The notes beneath the pieces are model-generated. The model worked only from the letters and a program-made list of their open reading frames with translations, was not told the DNA's origin and made no database searches. A program made the position numbers and the translations under genes. Below are positions 34,242 to 42,856 of a DNA stretch of 64,000 nt, one piece after another. Where the stretch lies: positions 62,001 through 126,000 of the forward strand of contig NZ_CAKSZA010000006.1 in the NCBI RefSeq assembly GCF_934525195.1. The letters are read 5' to 3'. This DNA comes from an uncultured Eubacterium sp. (GTDB lineage Bacteria; Bacillota; Clostridia; Oscillospirales; Acutalibacteraceae). Numbering within the stretch: the stretch's first letter is position 1; each line of letters begins with the position of its first letter.

Positions 34242-35034
34242 TTATAACGAAATACTTGAAAATATGAAAACAACTTATTTTGAACAGTCGGGTGAGGTTC
34301 TTGATATGAACAGCGAAACGGGTTTGCGATTTAAGGCTATAGCAACCGAGTTGTTCAATTTGTATGTTGCAGGTGAATATTTGTTGAAACAATCTGCTTG
34401 GATGACGGCAACGGGAGAATATCTTGACCGAATTGCCACCGAATGTTCTGTTGAGCGAAAAAAAGCAAGCAGAGCGGTGGGTGAAATTACGTTTTTAATT
34501 GACGAGGTCAGGGACAGCGACACGATTATTCCGATAGGTGTTATCTGTTCAAAAAAAGGATATAAGTATATTCAGTACAAAACCGTTGAGCAGGGAATTA
34601 TCAGTGCGGGTGAAAGAGCGGTATCGGTTAAGGCGGAGGCTTTGTTTTGCGGAGAGGAATATAATGCTTCGTATGGCGAAGTGTCTGTTATGGTAAATCC
34701 ACCGAGCGGAATTGCGTTGGTTGAAAATCGAGTCAGTTTTATAGGCGGTTGCGATGATGAGGACGACGAGGCGTTGCGTTTGAGGATTAAGGAAGCTCTA
34801 AAGTATCCGGCAAACGGAGTGAATGTTGAGTTTTTGAAAGGCAGAATTATGATCTTTGACGAGGTGATTGGCTGTGACATCATAAGAGAGAACGGCAAGC
34901 TTGTTTGTGCTTTGAAAACCAGAGATAAGACGATTTCCACCGATTTGGAAAGCAGGGTCAGAAATGTGCTGTCGCTTTTCACGCTGCTTAATTTTGATTT
35001 TGAAGTGAGGAATGTTGATGAAAACGGTGCTTGA
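34234..35034 (+). CDS. Baseplate J-like protein (XkdT)
   Basis: 266 residues with baseplate-J features: FEQSGEVLDMNSETGLRFKAIATELFNLYVAGEYLLKQ, ATGEYLDRIATECSVERKKA, then GCDDEDDEALRLRIKEALKYPANGVNVEF. It is a wedge component that joins hub to tail fibres. It is shorter than many XkdT proteins (about 350). The start is TTG 34234, overlapping the previous stop; ATG 34264 is an alternative. Confidence 0.82.
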   Translation: MISYNEILENMKTTYFEQSGEVLDMNSETGLRFKAIATELFNLYVAGEYLLKQSAWMTATGEYLDRIATECSVERKKASRAVGEITFLIDEVRDSDTIIPIGVICSKKGYKYIQYKTVEQGIISAGERAVSVKAEALFCGEEYNASYGEVSVMVNPPSGIALVENRVSFIGGCDDEDDEALRLRIKEALKYPANGVNVEFLKGRIMIFDEVIGCDIIRENGKLVCALKTRDKTISTDLESRVRNVLSLFTLLNFDFEVRNVDENGA

Positions 35035-35431
35035 CCGATTGAGAACTTTGTATTCAACGGCAAAAATTGACACGGCGGACGCTTTGGTTTCGGCTGAAAT
35101 TGTAGCGGTTGCAAGGCAGATTGAAAAGCTGTCGGAGTTTTTGCACAAGATGACGGGTGCAACGGCGGTGAATGTTTTTGATGTTCCCGACAGCGAAAAT
35201 ATTGCAAAGGCTTTTGACGGTATTGAATACAGATTTGACGGCAGAAAAATTTATATTTCAAAATATAATATTGATACGGTCGGTAAAATTTTTAACGGTT
35301 GGTTTGGACTTGCGTTTGATTTTTTTCTTGACGGCAATGGTAAATCGTGGAATTTTATCGACAAAGAGGGGCTTGCTTGGAATGATATTGAAAGGCGAGA
35401 CCTCAGATGGACAATGACAGAAAGCAGGTGA
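35018..35431 (+). CDS. Tail protein (XkdU / YmfQ position)
   Basis: About 137 residues. ATG 35018 is 7 bases after GTGAGG and preferred over ATG 35012. It has a helical start (LRTLYSTAKIDTADALVSAEIVAVARQIEKLSEFLHKM) and an aromatic, Asp-rich C-terminus (FDFFLDGNGKSWNFIDKEGLAWNDIERRDLRW). It follows baseplate J as XkdU does. Assigned mainly by order. Confidence 0.55.
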   Translation: MKTVLDRLRTLYSTAKIDTADALVSAEIVAVARQIEKLSEFLHKMTGATAVNVFDVPDSENIAKAFDGIEYRFDGRKIYISKYNIDTVGKIFNGWFGLAFDFFLDGNGKSWNFIDKEGLAWNDIERRDLRWTMTESR

Positions 35432-35435
35432 ATTT

Positions 35436-35909
35436 ATGGGCAGTACAAACAAAACGGACGACCTTGAATTGAATCAATGGATTGGCTCTGATGTGCCAAA
35501 AATGGAGGATTTTAACAGGGACAACAAGATTATTGACAAAACGTTGGGCGAGCATATTTGGAATATTTCAAAGCACGTTACTGCGGAACAGAAAAAGGCG
35601 TGGAGTAATCCGATTGGGTTTGCATCATATCTTGGAAGCGGCAGCGACAACAGGAGGATAAAGCTTAATATGGGCTTTGAACCGACTGTGTGTCTTGTGT
35701 TTTCGATAGATAACACGGTGAACTTGTCGGACTTCGGAAACAATGTGAACTATAATTATTTTGGTATTGCATCGCTTAACGGCTGTTCTTACGGTTTAAA
35801 ACTTGACGGAGACGCTCTTGAGGTGAAAAACGGAGTTATAACGGCAAGCTTTGAAATGACCAATTTTAATCAGGTCAACAAAAGTTATCTTGTTATAGGC
35901 TTTAGATAA
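35436..35909 (+). CDS. Tail-tip / fibre-like protein, last gene of the phage cluster
   Basis: 157 residues. The N-terminal DDLELNQWIGSDVPKMEDFNRDNKIIDKTLGEHIWN is the usual N-terminal attachment segment of small clostridial phage tail fibres. The rest is beta-rich and much shorter than typical receptor-binding fibres (XkdV). A long terminator hairpin follows at once, so the operon ends here. Confidence 0.65.
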   Translation: MGSTNKTDDLELNQWIGSDVPKMEDFNRDNKIIDKTLGEHIWNISKHVTAEQKKAWSNPIGFASYLGSGSDNRRIKLNMGFEPTVCLVFSIDNTVNLSDFGNNVNYNYFGIASLNGCSYGLKLDGDALEVKNGVITASFEMTNFNQVNKSYLVIGFR

Positions 35910-35920
35910 TACAAAACGGA

Positions 35921-35963
35921 TAAGGATGAAAGAGTTTATAAACTCTTTCGTCCTTATATTTAT
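35921..35963 (+). terminator. Terminator of the phage-like operon
   Basis: AAGGATGAAAGAGTTT pairs with AAACTCTTTCGTCCTT around an AT loop (35923-35956), followed by ATATTTAT. About 16 pairs with one mismatch. Confidence 0.8.
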
Positions 35964-35965
35964 GT

Positions 35966-35994
35966 TGCATAAAAAACATTTTAATGGTAAAATA
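35966..35994 (+). promoter_or_regulatory. Promoter of the M28 peptidase gene
   Basis: TTGCAT (35966-35971), 17-bp spacer, TAAAAT (35989-35994), 36 bp before the start codon. Confidence 0.55.
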
Positions 35995-36030
35995 TATGTG
36001 GCTATTTTGAATATTACGGAGGTAATTTGT

Positions 36031-37380
36031 ATGAAAGAAGAAAACAGGAAATATGCCCGAGAAGCAATGAGTATTGTTGAACACGCGGCTCACAAAATCG
36101 GTTCTCGCTTGCCGGGCACTGACGGCGAAATCAAACTTCACGAATATATGGGCGAAAAACTCCGCGAAATCGGAATTGAACCTAAAACAGAAGAATTTGC
36201 CGTTTCTCCTCGTTCGTCAATCGGAGGCTTGTCTTATGCAGGTTGGTCGGGTGTGATTTTAAGCATTGGTGCGATTATTGCAAATGCGTGTCATTTTGAC
36301 GGCTTGTGGCACCCTCTTGCTTGCCTTGGAATTATAACAATCGTTTGGCTTGTTATGAGTTGCTTTTTCTACAAAACATGGTTTGATATGTTCTTCCCAC
36401 AGGAAATCAGCCGTAACACTCTCGGTGTTTTAGAACCTGAGGACGGCAAGTACGACTACACAATTATTCTTTCCGGTCACACGGACACATCTTGGTGCTG
36501 GCGTCACAGCGAGCACGCATATAAGTATAAGGATACAAAGCCGGTTATGGGACTTATTGCTACATATGGTAAGGTTGGCTTTGGTGCAATTTGTTTCTTT
36601 TTCATCGCACTTTTCTCACTCTTTATGTCGATTGCGAATATTTGTGATTTTGCAGGTGCAGATTGGACGGCAAGAATGTTTGCTTCGGCAGGGTTTGAAA
36701 AGTTTATGTTTGCAATGAACTTTATTCCTGTTGTGACGGCTATTGGATCTTTCTTTGTTGTTATGTGGGGTGACCCTAATCCGAGAAATGCATCACGTGG
36801 CGCTATGGACAATGCAACAGGTATCGGTCTTAGCTATGCTGTAATCAAGTATTTCAAGGAACATCCCGAAAAAATGCCTAAGAATTGCCGTATTGTTGAT
36901 GCAAATATCGGCTCGGAAGAAGCAGGTCTTCGCGGTTCAATGCACTTTGCACAGGAACATCGCTTTGATGATATGACAAAGAACGCTTGGAATATCAATA
37001 TCGACTCCGTTGCCGATGAGGATTATTTTGAAGTTGTTGTCAAGGACGATTGGCAGGGTGTCAGATTTGATACGGATATGGAAAAGATGTTCAAGGACAC
37101 CTTTAACGAGATGGGTATTCAGTCAAAAACAAACGGCTGTATTCACAATCCGGTTGGTGGTTGCGACTCAACTCCTATGACAAGAGCGGGTATCAAGTCG
37201 GTTACATTCGCCGCTCAAAATCCAATGCTTACATATTATTATCACACTTGGAGAGATATGCCTGAGCGCTTCTCCGAGGACACAGTCGGTCAGGGCTTTG
37301 ATGTTGTTCTTTCTGTTATCGACAAAATCGCAAAGTTCCAAGAAACAAACGGCTACAACGGCCCACAAAAGAAAGCATAA
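36031..37380 (+). CDS. M28-family zinc aminopeptidase, membrane-associated
   Basis: 449 residues. The N-terminal peptidase part has IILSGHTDTSW, with the first metal ligands at His-x-Asp. There are two or three hydrophobic segments (about 70-115 and 190-250) inside the chain. Later metal and catalytic residues are in RGAMDNATGIG, NIGSEEAGLRGS and GGCDSTPMTRAG. The spread of motifs around membrane segments suggests a membrane-bound member. ATG 36031 follows ACGGAGGTAA; a longer in-frame start at 35926 lies within the previous operon's terminator. It is not part of the phage cluster. Confidence 0.82.
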   Translation: MKEENRKYAREAMSIVEHAAHKIGSRLPGTDGEIKLHEYMGEKLREIGIEPKTEEFAVSPRSSIGGLSYAGWSGVILSIGAIIANACHFDGLWHPLACLGIITIVWLVMSCFFYKTWFDMFFPQEISRNTLGVLEPEDGKYDYTIILSGHTDTSWCWRHSEHAYKYKDTKPVMGLIATYGKVGFGAICFFFIALFSLFMSIANICDFAGADWTARMFASAGFEKFMFAMNFIPVVTAIGSFFVVMWGDPNPRNASRGAMDNATGIGLSYAVIKYFKEHPEKMPKNCRIVDANIGSEEAGLRGSMHFAQEHRFDDMTKNAWNINIDSVADEDYFEVVVKDDWQGVRFDTDMEKMFKDTFNEMGIQSKTNGCIHNPVGGCDSTPMTRAGIKSVTFAAQNPMLTYYYHTWRDMPERFSEDTVGQGFDVVLSVIDKIAKFQETNGYNGPQKKA

Positions 37381-37394
37381 TAATCAATCAAAAA

Positions 37395-37440
37395 TAAAAA
37401 CGCCACGGCGGTAGGATTATCTACTGTCGTGGTGTTTTGT
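37395..37440. terminator. Bidirectional terminator
   Basis: CGCCACGGCGGTAG (37401-37414) pairs with CTACTGTCGTGGTG (37421-37434) with G-U pairs. A's and T's flank both sides. It serves the peptidase gene and the convergent GH27 gene. Confidence 0.75.
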
Positions 37441-38753
37441 TATTGTAGCTTTATCAACCTTGCACCGTGAGGTTCAACCTCTAATGCAAGTGAATTTTTC
37501 GCTGTGCCGACTGTTTGATTTTGCCAAATATCGTACACGGTGTACTCCGTGTTTGGCATAAGAATTTGGGTGAGGTCGGCATTTATTTTTTTAGGTTTTG
37601 TGTCGGTGTTAAAAACGGCAAGATATTTGCAATTTTTGCCTTGCGCCGACCAAATTATATAGCCCTTGTTGTTTTTCTCTTTTCTCTCAACGCACTGGGA
37701 ATTTGTCGCCTCTCTGTGCATTTGCATATAGTCGCTGTTGGTGAGGAGCGAAAGAGTGAATTCGTCATTTTCTGGCATGTTTCCGCCGATGAAAAGCGGA
37801 CTGCCGAAAATTCCCCAAAGCGACATCAGCGTGTAGTGCTCGGGCTTTGTGAAGTTTGACATTCTGTTTTGCTTGCCGTGGTATGAACAAAGCTTTGAAA
37901 TTCTGCCGATAGGGAGCATATCGCAATCGGGATAGTTGCCTGTTTTGCGTACCCCTTGCCATTCTTCGCATTTGTCGAACATAACATAGAGATGTTCCCA
38001 CAAATCCCAAAAATCACCTGTCATTCGCCACATATTTGCGTTTTTGCAAAGGTGGTCTGCTTTGTTGCGGAGTGCCGGTCCGGGAGAAAGTGAGAGCACA
38101 ATTTCTCTGCCGCAGTTGTCAATAGCTTTGCGGAGCATTTCAATTTCGTAATCGGCAGAATATGGGTTGTCCCACTTTCTGAATTCCGTAACCGCAATGT
38201 CATCGCATTTGATGAAATCAACGCCCCATTTGGCATACATATTGATGATTGAATTGTAGTAATCCTGTGCACCCTCGCAGTTTTTCAAGCCGTACATATC
38301 GGTGTTCCACGAGCACACGGAAAAGTGGTGCGCAACATCTCTCGCCGTGTATTTACTACCGAAGATAGGCAGGTTTTGGTGAACCGCCTGTCTTGGAATA
38401 CCACGCATAATATGGATGCCGAATTTCAGTCCGAGTGAGTGAATGTAGTCTGCCAACGGCTTGAAACCTTTGCCGTCACTCGCACTCGGAAATCTGTTTT
38501 CGGCAGGCATAAGTCTGCCGTATTCATCGGTGACAAGTTCTGCAAAATTGTGATAGTCGTTGCTGTTTGCGGTCGGTTCATACCATTGAATGTCGCAAAC
38601 AATATATTCCCATCCGAATTGCTTGAGGTTCTTTGCCATATAGTCGGCATTTGCACGCAACTGTTCTTCGTTGACCCCTGCGCCGAAGCAGTCCCAGCTG
38701 TTCCAGCCGCACGGAGCAGTCTTTGCCCATTGTTTAAAATTGCTCATATTCAC
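37440..38753 (-). CDS. GH27-family alpha-galactosidase
   Basis: 437 residues, no signal peptide, so cytoplasmic. The TIM barrel opens with PCGWNSWDCFG, the GH27/GH36 clan signature. The predicted nucleophile aspartate is in VDFIKCDDI near residue 180, and RMTGDFWDLWEH near residue 240 holds the acid/base candidate. The C-terminal beta domain ends EVEPHGARLIKLQ. It releases galactose (or related sugar) from alpha-galactosides. It is third in an operon with galT and a PHP phosphatase; its start overlaps the PHP gene by 20 bp. Confidence 0.87.
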   Translation of the reverse strand: MNMSNFKQWAKTAPCGWNSWDCFGAGVNEEQLRANADYMAKNLKQFGWEYIVCDIQWYEPTANSNDYHNFAELVTDEYGRLMPAENRFPSASDGKGFKPLADYIHSLGLKFGIHIMRGIPRQAVHQNLPIFGSKYTARDVAHHFSVCSWNTDMYGLKNCEGAQDYYNSIINMYAKWGVDFIKCDDIAVTEFRKWDNPYSADYEIEMLRKAIDNCGREIVLSLSPGPALRNKADHLCKNANMWRMTGDFWDLWEHLYVMFDKCEEWQGVRKTGNYPDCDMLPIGRISKLCSYHGKQNRMSNFTKPEHYTLMSLWGIFGSPLFIGGNMPENDEFTLSLLTNSDYMQMHREATNSQCVERKEKNNKGYIIWSAQGKNCKYLAVFNTDTKPKKINADLTQILMPNTEYTVYDIWQNQTVGTAKNSLALEVEPHGARLIKLQ

Positions 38754-39531
38754 CTTTGTAATTAACTAATTTTAATTCGTTGAGGTTGATTGGTGTTATG
38801 TTTAAATCTGCAAGGAATTTCGTTGCTTTTTGCAGGTTTTCCTTGTCGGAATAAACATTCGGTTTGTGTGCGTCAAGTCCGATTACAACCTTGTTGCCGA
38901 CTTCTGCAATGAGTTTCCACACATCGGGATTCGGATAATTGCGATGCGATGTGAATCCTAAAAAATTGAATTCAAGCGGAATGTCAAGCTCTTTCAGCGT
39001 GGTGACGAAGTTTCTCATTTTTTTGAGATAAACCTCTTTGTCGCCCGTAAAATTGATGAGGTCGGGATGTGCAATGTAGGTAAAACAACCCGTTTTTGCA
39101 CCGAGGGTAACCTGCGAAATGTATTTGTCCAAAACGGCAACGGATTCGGTTTCGTGACCCGAATAATGTGCAAACGCTTCAAATTCGTTGTCGGTGTAGT
39201 GTTGACCGAGAATCAAATAATCATATTCAAAGCCCTTAAGGTATTCGATTTCTTTGTCCCAAAGAGCAGGGAAGTATTCAAGCTCAAAGCCGAGTTTGAT
39301 GTCTATGACGCTTTTGTATTTCTCTTTCAGCGCCTTTATCGAGTCGGCATAATCCTGCGCTTTGTCAAGCTGAATTCTGTATCCGCTGTGGTGACCTTTT
39401 GGGAACAAATACGGTGCGTGGTCTGAAAATCCCATAACCTCGTAGCCGTTTTTGATTGCCTCAAGCACATATTCCTCGTCCTTGCCCGTTGCGTGACCGC
39501 AACGGTAGGTGTGGTTGTGAAAATTATACAT
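38734..39531 (-). CDS. PHP-domain phosphatase (histidinol-phosphatase-like)
   Basis: 265 residues of the PHP fold. Metal motifs: MYNFHNHTYRCGH (H-x-H), GFSDHAPY, LGFELEYF, FTYIAHPDLI and GLDAHKP. Many such proteins are named HisK/HisJ histidinol-phosphatase, but no other his gene is close and it lies between galT and an alpha-galactosidase, so a sugar-phosphate substrate is possible. Its start codon shares one base with the galT stop region at 39531. Confidence 0.8.
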   Translation of the reverse strand: MYNFHNHTYRCGHATGKDEEYVLEAIKNGYEVMGFSDHAPYLFPKGHHSGYRIQLDKAQDYADSIKALKEKYKSVIDIKLGFELEYFPALWDKEIEYLKGFEYDYLILGQHYTDNEFEAFAHYSGHETESVAVLDKYISQVTLGAKTGCFTYIAHPDLINFTGDKEVYLKKMRNFVTTLKELDIPLEFNFLGFTSHRNYPNPDVWKLIAEVGNKVVIGLDAHKPNVYSDKENLQKATKFLADLNITPINLNELKLVNYKGEYEQF

Positions 39532-41018
39532 TATCTTACGCTTTCAATAAATCTCAAGAAGCCTGCCTTGCCCTCCTCGTCGCGGGAATAAACACCGCAT
39601 TGACCGAGAATTGAGGTGAATACAATGCCGATTTCTTTTTTGAGAATATCATCAATGTTGTCCTCGTTGATGTCGTATTTTTGCATAATCATCTCTGCCC
39701 ACTCTTTGTGGGAAGCGATGGTTTCGTTTGCGGAAATGTCCTCGCCGTTCACCATTGCCTTGCCGAGAACAGCCATTTCGTTTTTAAGTCTTGACGGCAA
39801 AACAGCAAGACCCATAACTTCGATAAGACCGATGTTCTCTTTTTTGATGTGGTGGTATTCAGGATGCGGATGGTAGTATCCGAGAGGACAATCTTCTGTT
39901 GTAATGTTGTTGCGGAGAACAAGGTCAAGTTCAAATTGACCGTTTCTCATTCTCGCAATAGGAGTGATTGTGTTGTGAGGTGTGCCCTCAGTTTCTGCAT
40001 AGATGAATGAATCTTTGTCGGTGTAGCCTCTCCAAGCTGTGAGTACCTTGTCTGCAAGTTCAACAAGTCTTGCCTTGTCTGTGCCCTTGATTCTGATAAC
40101 GCTCATCGGCCACTTAACGATACCTGCCTGAATATCCTCAAAACCGCTGAATGTAACCTCTGTTTCAATCGGAGCTTTTGCCATTGCAAATTCGTAGTTA
40201 CCGCCCTGGAAGTGCTCGTGTGTGAGGATTGAACCGCCAACGATTGGGAGGTCGGCATTTGAACCTACAAAGTAGTGAGGGAATTTTTCAACAAAATCAA
40301 GAAGCTTTGTAAATGCAGGCTTGTCGATTTTCATCGGTGTGTGCTCTGCATTGAAAACGATGCAATGCTCGTTGTAATATACATACGGTGAGTATTGCAT
40401 AAAGAAGTTTTCACCGCCGAGGGTCATAGGGATGATACGGTGGTTCTGTCTTGCAGGGTGGTTGATTCTGCCCATATATCCTTCGTTTTCCTTGCAAAGC
40501 AAGCACTTTGGATATGAAGTAGCCTTCATTTTGAGTGCAGCCGCAATAGCCTTTGGGTCTTTTTCAGGTTTTGAAAGATTGATGGTAATATCAATGTCGC
40601 CGTATTCTGTTTTTGTAATCCACTTGAGGTCGTTTTTGATTCTGTATCTGCGTATGTAGTCGCTGTCCTGACAAAGTTTGTAGTAGTAATCTGTTGCGGA
40701 TTTCTTGTCTTTGATGTACAAAAATTGGAATTTGGAAATAACTTCGCTCGGTCTCGGAGTGAGAAGTCCCATAATTTTTGTGTCGAACAAGTCACGGTAA
40801 ACAACGCTGTCCTCGCAAAGTCCGTTTTCAACCGCATAGTCAAGAATTGAAGCCAAAATGTCCTCAAGCTCTGCGTTTTCTGCCTCGCAGTCCTCAAACG
40901 AATCCATATTGAGTGCTTGGCAAACTGTGTTGATTGCCCAGATTTCGTCCCATTTTTCAATCATTTCGTTGTCGATTGCATATTTAACCAATGATTTAAC
41001 CGCTGTGTTTATATTCAT
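39531..41018 (-). CDS. galT: UDP-glucose--hexose-1-phosphate uridylyltransferase, class II
   Basis: 495 residues, the long Firmicutes class II GalT. It swaps UMP between UDP-glucose and galactose-1-phosphate in the Leloir pathway. PIVGGSILTHEHFQGGNYEFAM holds the active-site histidines; HPARQNHRIIPMTLGGENFFMQYSPYVYYNEHCI is typical. ATG 41018 follows GAAAGAGG; an in-frame ATG at 41066 is upstream. It is the first gene of the operon galT-PHP-GH27. galK and galE are not in the window. Confidence 0.92.
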   Translation of the reverse strand: MNINTAVKSLVKYAIDNEMIEKWDEIWAINTVCQALNMDSFEDCEAENAELEDILASILDYAVENGLCEDSVVYRDLFDTKIMGLLTPRPSEVISKFQFLYIKDKKSATDYYYKLCQDSDYIRRYRIKNDLKWITKTEYGDIDITINLSKPEKDPKAIAAALKMKATSYPKCLLCKENEGYMGRINHPARQNHRIIPMTLGGENFFMQYSPYVYYNEHCIVFNAEHTPMKIDKPAFTKLLDFVEKFPHYFVGSNADLPIVGGSILTHEHFQGGNYEFAMAKAPIETEVTFSGFEDIQAGIVKWPMSVIRIKGTDKARLVELADKVLTAWRGYTDKDSFIYAETEGTPHNTITPIARMRNGQFELDLVLRNNITTEDCPLGYYHPHPEYHHIKKENIGLIEVMGLAVLPSRLKNEMAVLGKAMVNGEDISANETIASHKEWAEMIMQKYDINEDNIDDILKKEIGIVFTSILGQCGVYSRDEEGKAGFLRFIESVR

Positions 41019-41049
41019 AATACGACCTCTTTCATAATTTTTCGCTATT

Positions 41050-41078
41050 ATTATATAGGTTATCAATTGCTATTGCAA
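41050..41078 (-). promoter_or_regulatory. Promoter of the galT operon (minus strand)
   Basis: On the minus strand TTGCAA (41078-41073), 17-bp spacer, TATAAT (41055-41050). The -35 lies in a near-palindrome TTGCAATAGCAA, a possible regulator site. Confidence 0.65.
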
Positions 41079-41200
41079 TACAAATTATTACTAAAATTAT
41101 ATAATTTTTTATTAATTTTTATGTAAAATACTTTACCCTTTTGAAATTTCGTGATATTCTTATCATATAATTCAGTATAGTAAACAAAGGAATGATATAT

Positions 41201-41782
41201 ATGAAAATTTGTGTTTTTGGTGCGGCAAGCAAAACCATTGACGAAAAATACATAACACCTGTTGAGGATATGGGCGAATATTTGGCTCGTCACGGTCACA
41301 GCCTTGTGTTCGGTGCAGGCAGTACGGGAGAAATGGGCGCAGCTTCAAGAGGCTTCAAAAAAGGCGGTGGAATTATCCACGGTGTTGTGCCGAGATTTTT
41401 CAAGGAAAATCTTGATGAATTCGTAAATTGGGATTGCGATGAAATGACTCTTACAGAAACAATGCGTGAGCGCAAGGGAATTATGGAAGATTTGGCAGAT
41501 GCTTTCATCATCACTCCCGGCGGTGCAGGCACATTTGAGGAATTCTTTGAAGTACTCACCTTGAAGCAACTCGGCAGACACAGAAAACCGATTGCGATTT
41601 ATAACATCGACGGATATTATGACCATATGATTGACGCAATTAATTATTCTATCAAAACGGATTTCATCAAGTCTAATTGCTCACAGCTTTTCAAGGTGTT
41701 TGACGAAACACAGTTTGACGAAATGATTGATTATATCGAAAATGACGATATGGGTAATTTGACGGTTAAAGATTTAAAATAA
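41201..41782 (+). CDS. LOG-family nucleotide phosphoribohydrolase (TIGR00730)
   Basis: 193 residues, Rossmann-like. It has the LOG signature PGGAGTFEEFFEVLT with GAGSTGEMGAASRGF before it. LOG enzymes split the base from nucleoside 5'-monophosphates (known for cytokinin nucleotides); the bacterial role is often nucleotide salvage. ATG 41201 follows AAAGGAATG. It lies 23 bp before the cytidylate-kinase-like gene. Confidence 0.88.
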   Translation: MKICVFGAASKTIDEKYITPVEDMGEYLARHGHSLVFGAGSTGEMGAASRGFKKGGGIIHGVVPRFFKENLDEFVNWDCDEMTLTETMRERKGIMEDLADAFIITPGGAGTFEEFFEVLTLKQLGRHRKPIAIYNIDGYYDHMIDAINYSIKTDFIKSNCSQLFKVFDETQFDEMIDYIENDDMGNLTVKDLK

Positions 41783-41805
41783 TACAGAGCAAGGAGGAAT
41801 GTTCT

Positions 41806-42408
41806 ATGAAAAAATATGCAATTTGTATCGGCAGGGAGTTTTGCTCCGGCGGTAGAGAAATCGGCAAGATGCTTGCAAAAAGACTCGGCATAGCCTATTA
41901 TGACGAGATTGAACTGCGTGACAGGTCAAGGGATTTGGGTATAGAGGACGGAATTTTTGAAATGTTCGATGAACAGCCGACCCGTTCGTTCCTCTTTTCC
42001 GTTGTAATGGATCCTTATTCAATCGACAGCGCCGTAAATTCGGGCAGAGTACTTGAAGCTCAACGCAAGGTTATTGAATCCGCAACAGATGAAGGTCCGT
42101 GCGTTATCGTTGGCAGAAGAGCAGACAAAATCCTTGACGGCAAAGAGGATGTTGAGGTTGTTTCGGTGTTCATCGGTGCAGATATGGAGGACAGAATCGA
42201 ACGCTTTATGCAGAGCGATGAAGAGGATAAGCCTCGCAATGTCCGCCGTTATATTGAACAAAAGGACAGAGAACGCTCATCGTATTATAATTTCCTCGGT
42301 GACGGAAAATGGGGAAGAGCGGCAAACTACACAATGTGCTTCTCAACCTCAAAAATGGATAAGGAAAAGATTTGTGACATAATCTGCAATTATGTAAAGG
42401 AGCTCTGA
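41806..42408 (+). CDS. Cytidylate-kinase-like protein
   Basis: 200 residues. P-loop kinase fold with IGREFCSGGREIGKMLAKRLG, where the usual GxxGxGKS is replaced by a GREFCSGGREIG-type loop as in the cytidylate kinase-like family (PF13189). A later CVIVGRRADKIL is also family-typical. Substrate unknown. GGAGG precedes the ATG, and its stop shares a base with the next ATG. Confidence 0.85.
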   Translation: MKKYAICIGREFCSGGREIGKMLAKRLGIAYYDEIELRDRSRDLGIEDGIFEMFDEQPTRSFLFSVVMDPYSIDSAVNSGRVLEAQRKVIESATDEGPCVIVGRRADKILDGKEDVEVVSVFIGADMEDRIERFMQSDEEDKPRNVRRYIEQKDRERSSYYNFLGDGKWGRAANYTMCFSTSKMDKEKICDIICNYVKEL

Positions 42409-42653
42409 TGGAAAATAATTACAAAATCTCGATTAAAAAGAGGCTGATTATAGCCTTGTGCGTAATGGCGATTATTGTTCTGTTTGTGCCGAGAGTTGCT
42501 GTTTTAAAAGACGGTGGCAGTAAAGAATTTACTGCACTTACATATCGCATAACAAAGGTGCATTCGCTGAACCCTGTTGAATCGGAAAAAGAATTTGCCA
42601 CGGGCACAATTATTGAAATTTTCGGCAGAGAAGTTTACAACAATGTAAGTTAA
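42408..42653 (+). CDS. Small membrane-anchored protein
   Basis: 81 residues. One N-terminal transmembrane helix (about 13-30, LIIALCVMAIIVLFV), then a short extracellular part with YRITKVHSLN and GTIIEIFGREVYNNV. It is coupled to the kinase-like gene (TGATG). Similar short proteins occur in Clostridia but have no known role. Confidence 0.72.
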   Translation: MENNYKISIKKRLIIALCVMAIIVLFVPRVAVLKDGGSKEFTALTYRITKVHSLNPVESEKEFATGTIIEIFGREVYNNVS

Positions 42654-42671
42654 TAATATTATTTAACACAT

Positions 42672-42700
42672 TTACCGCAGTGCAAAACTGCGGTATTTTT
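42672..42700 (+). terminator. Terminator of the LOG-kinase operon
   Basis: ACCGCAG (42674-42680) pairs with CTGCGGT (42688-42694), followed by ATTTTT. Confidence 0.75.
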
Positions 42701-42785
42701 ATGTTTAAAAACCGATTGAAATTTGCTCGAATTGTAAAGATTTTTTATGACAAATGTAAGAATTTAAAAAAGTTGAAAAAAGTTA

Positions 42786-42813
42786 TTGACATATGTCGAT
42801 AAAGTGGTATAAT
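42786..42813 (+). promoter_or_regulatory. Promoter and palindrome upstream of DUF134-pflB
   Basis: TTGACA (42786-42791), 16-bp spacer, TATAAT (42808-42813). GACATATGTC (42788-42797) is a perfect palindrome over the -35 and is a candidate operator. Confidence 0.65.
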
Positions 42814-42856
42814 GCCATTGAAGCAAAAACGGCATAGTCGTTACGGAGGTGTTTTT

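Noticed and set aside
25900..35909. A complete, inducible prophage
   Set aside because: No integrase, repressor, replication, sheath, tube, tape-measure or lysis genes inside, and no att-like flanking repeats seen.
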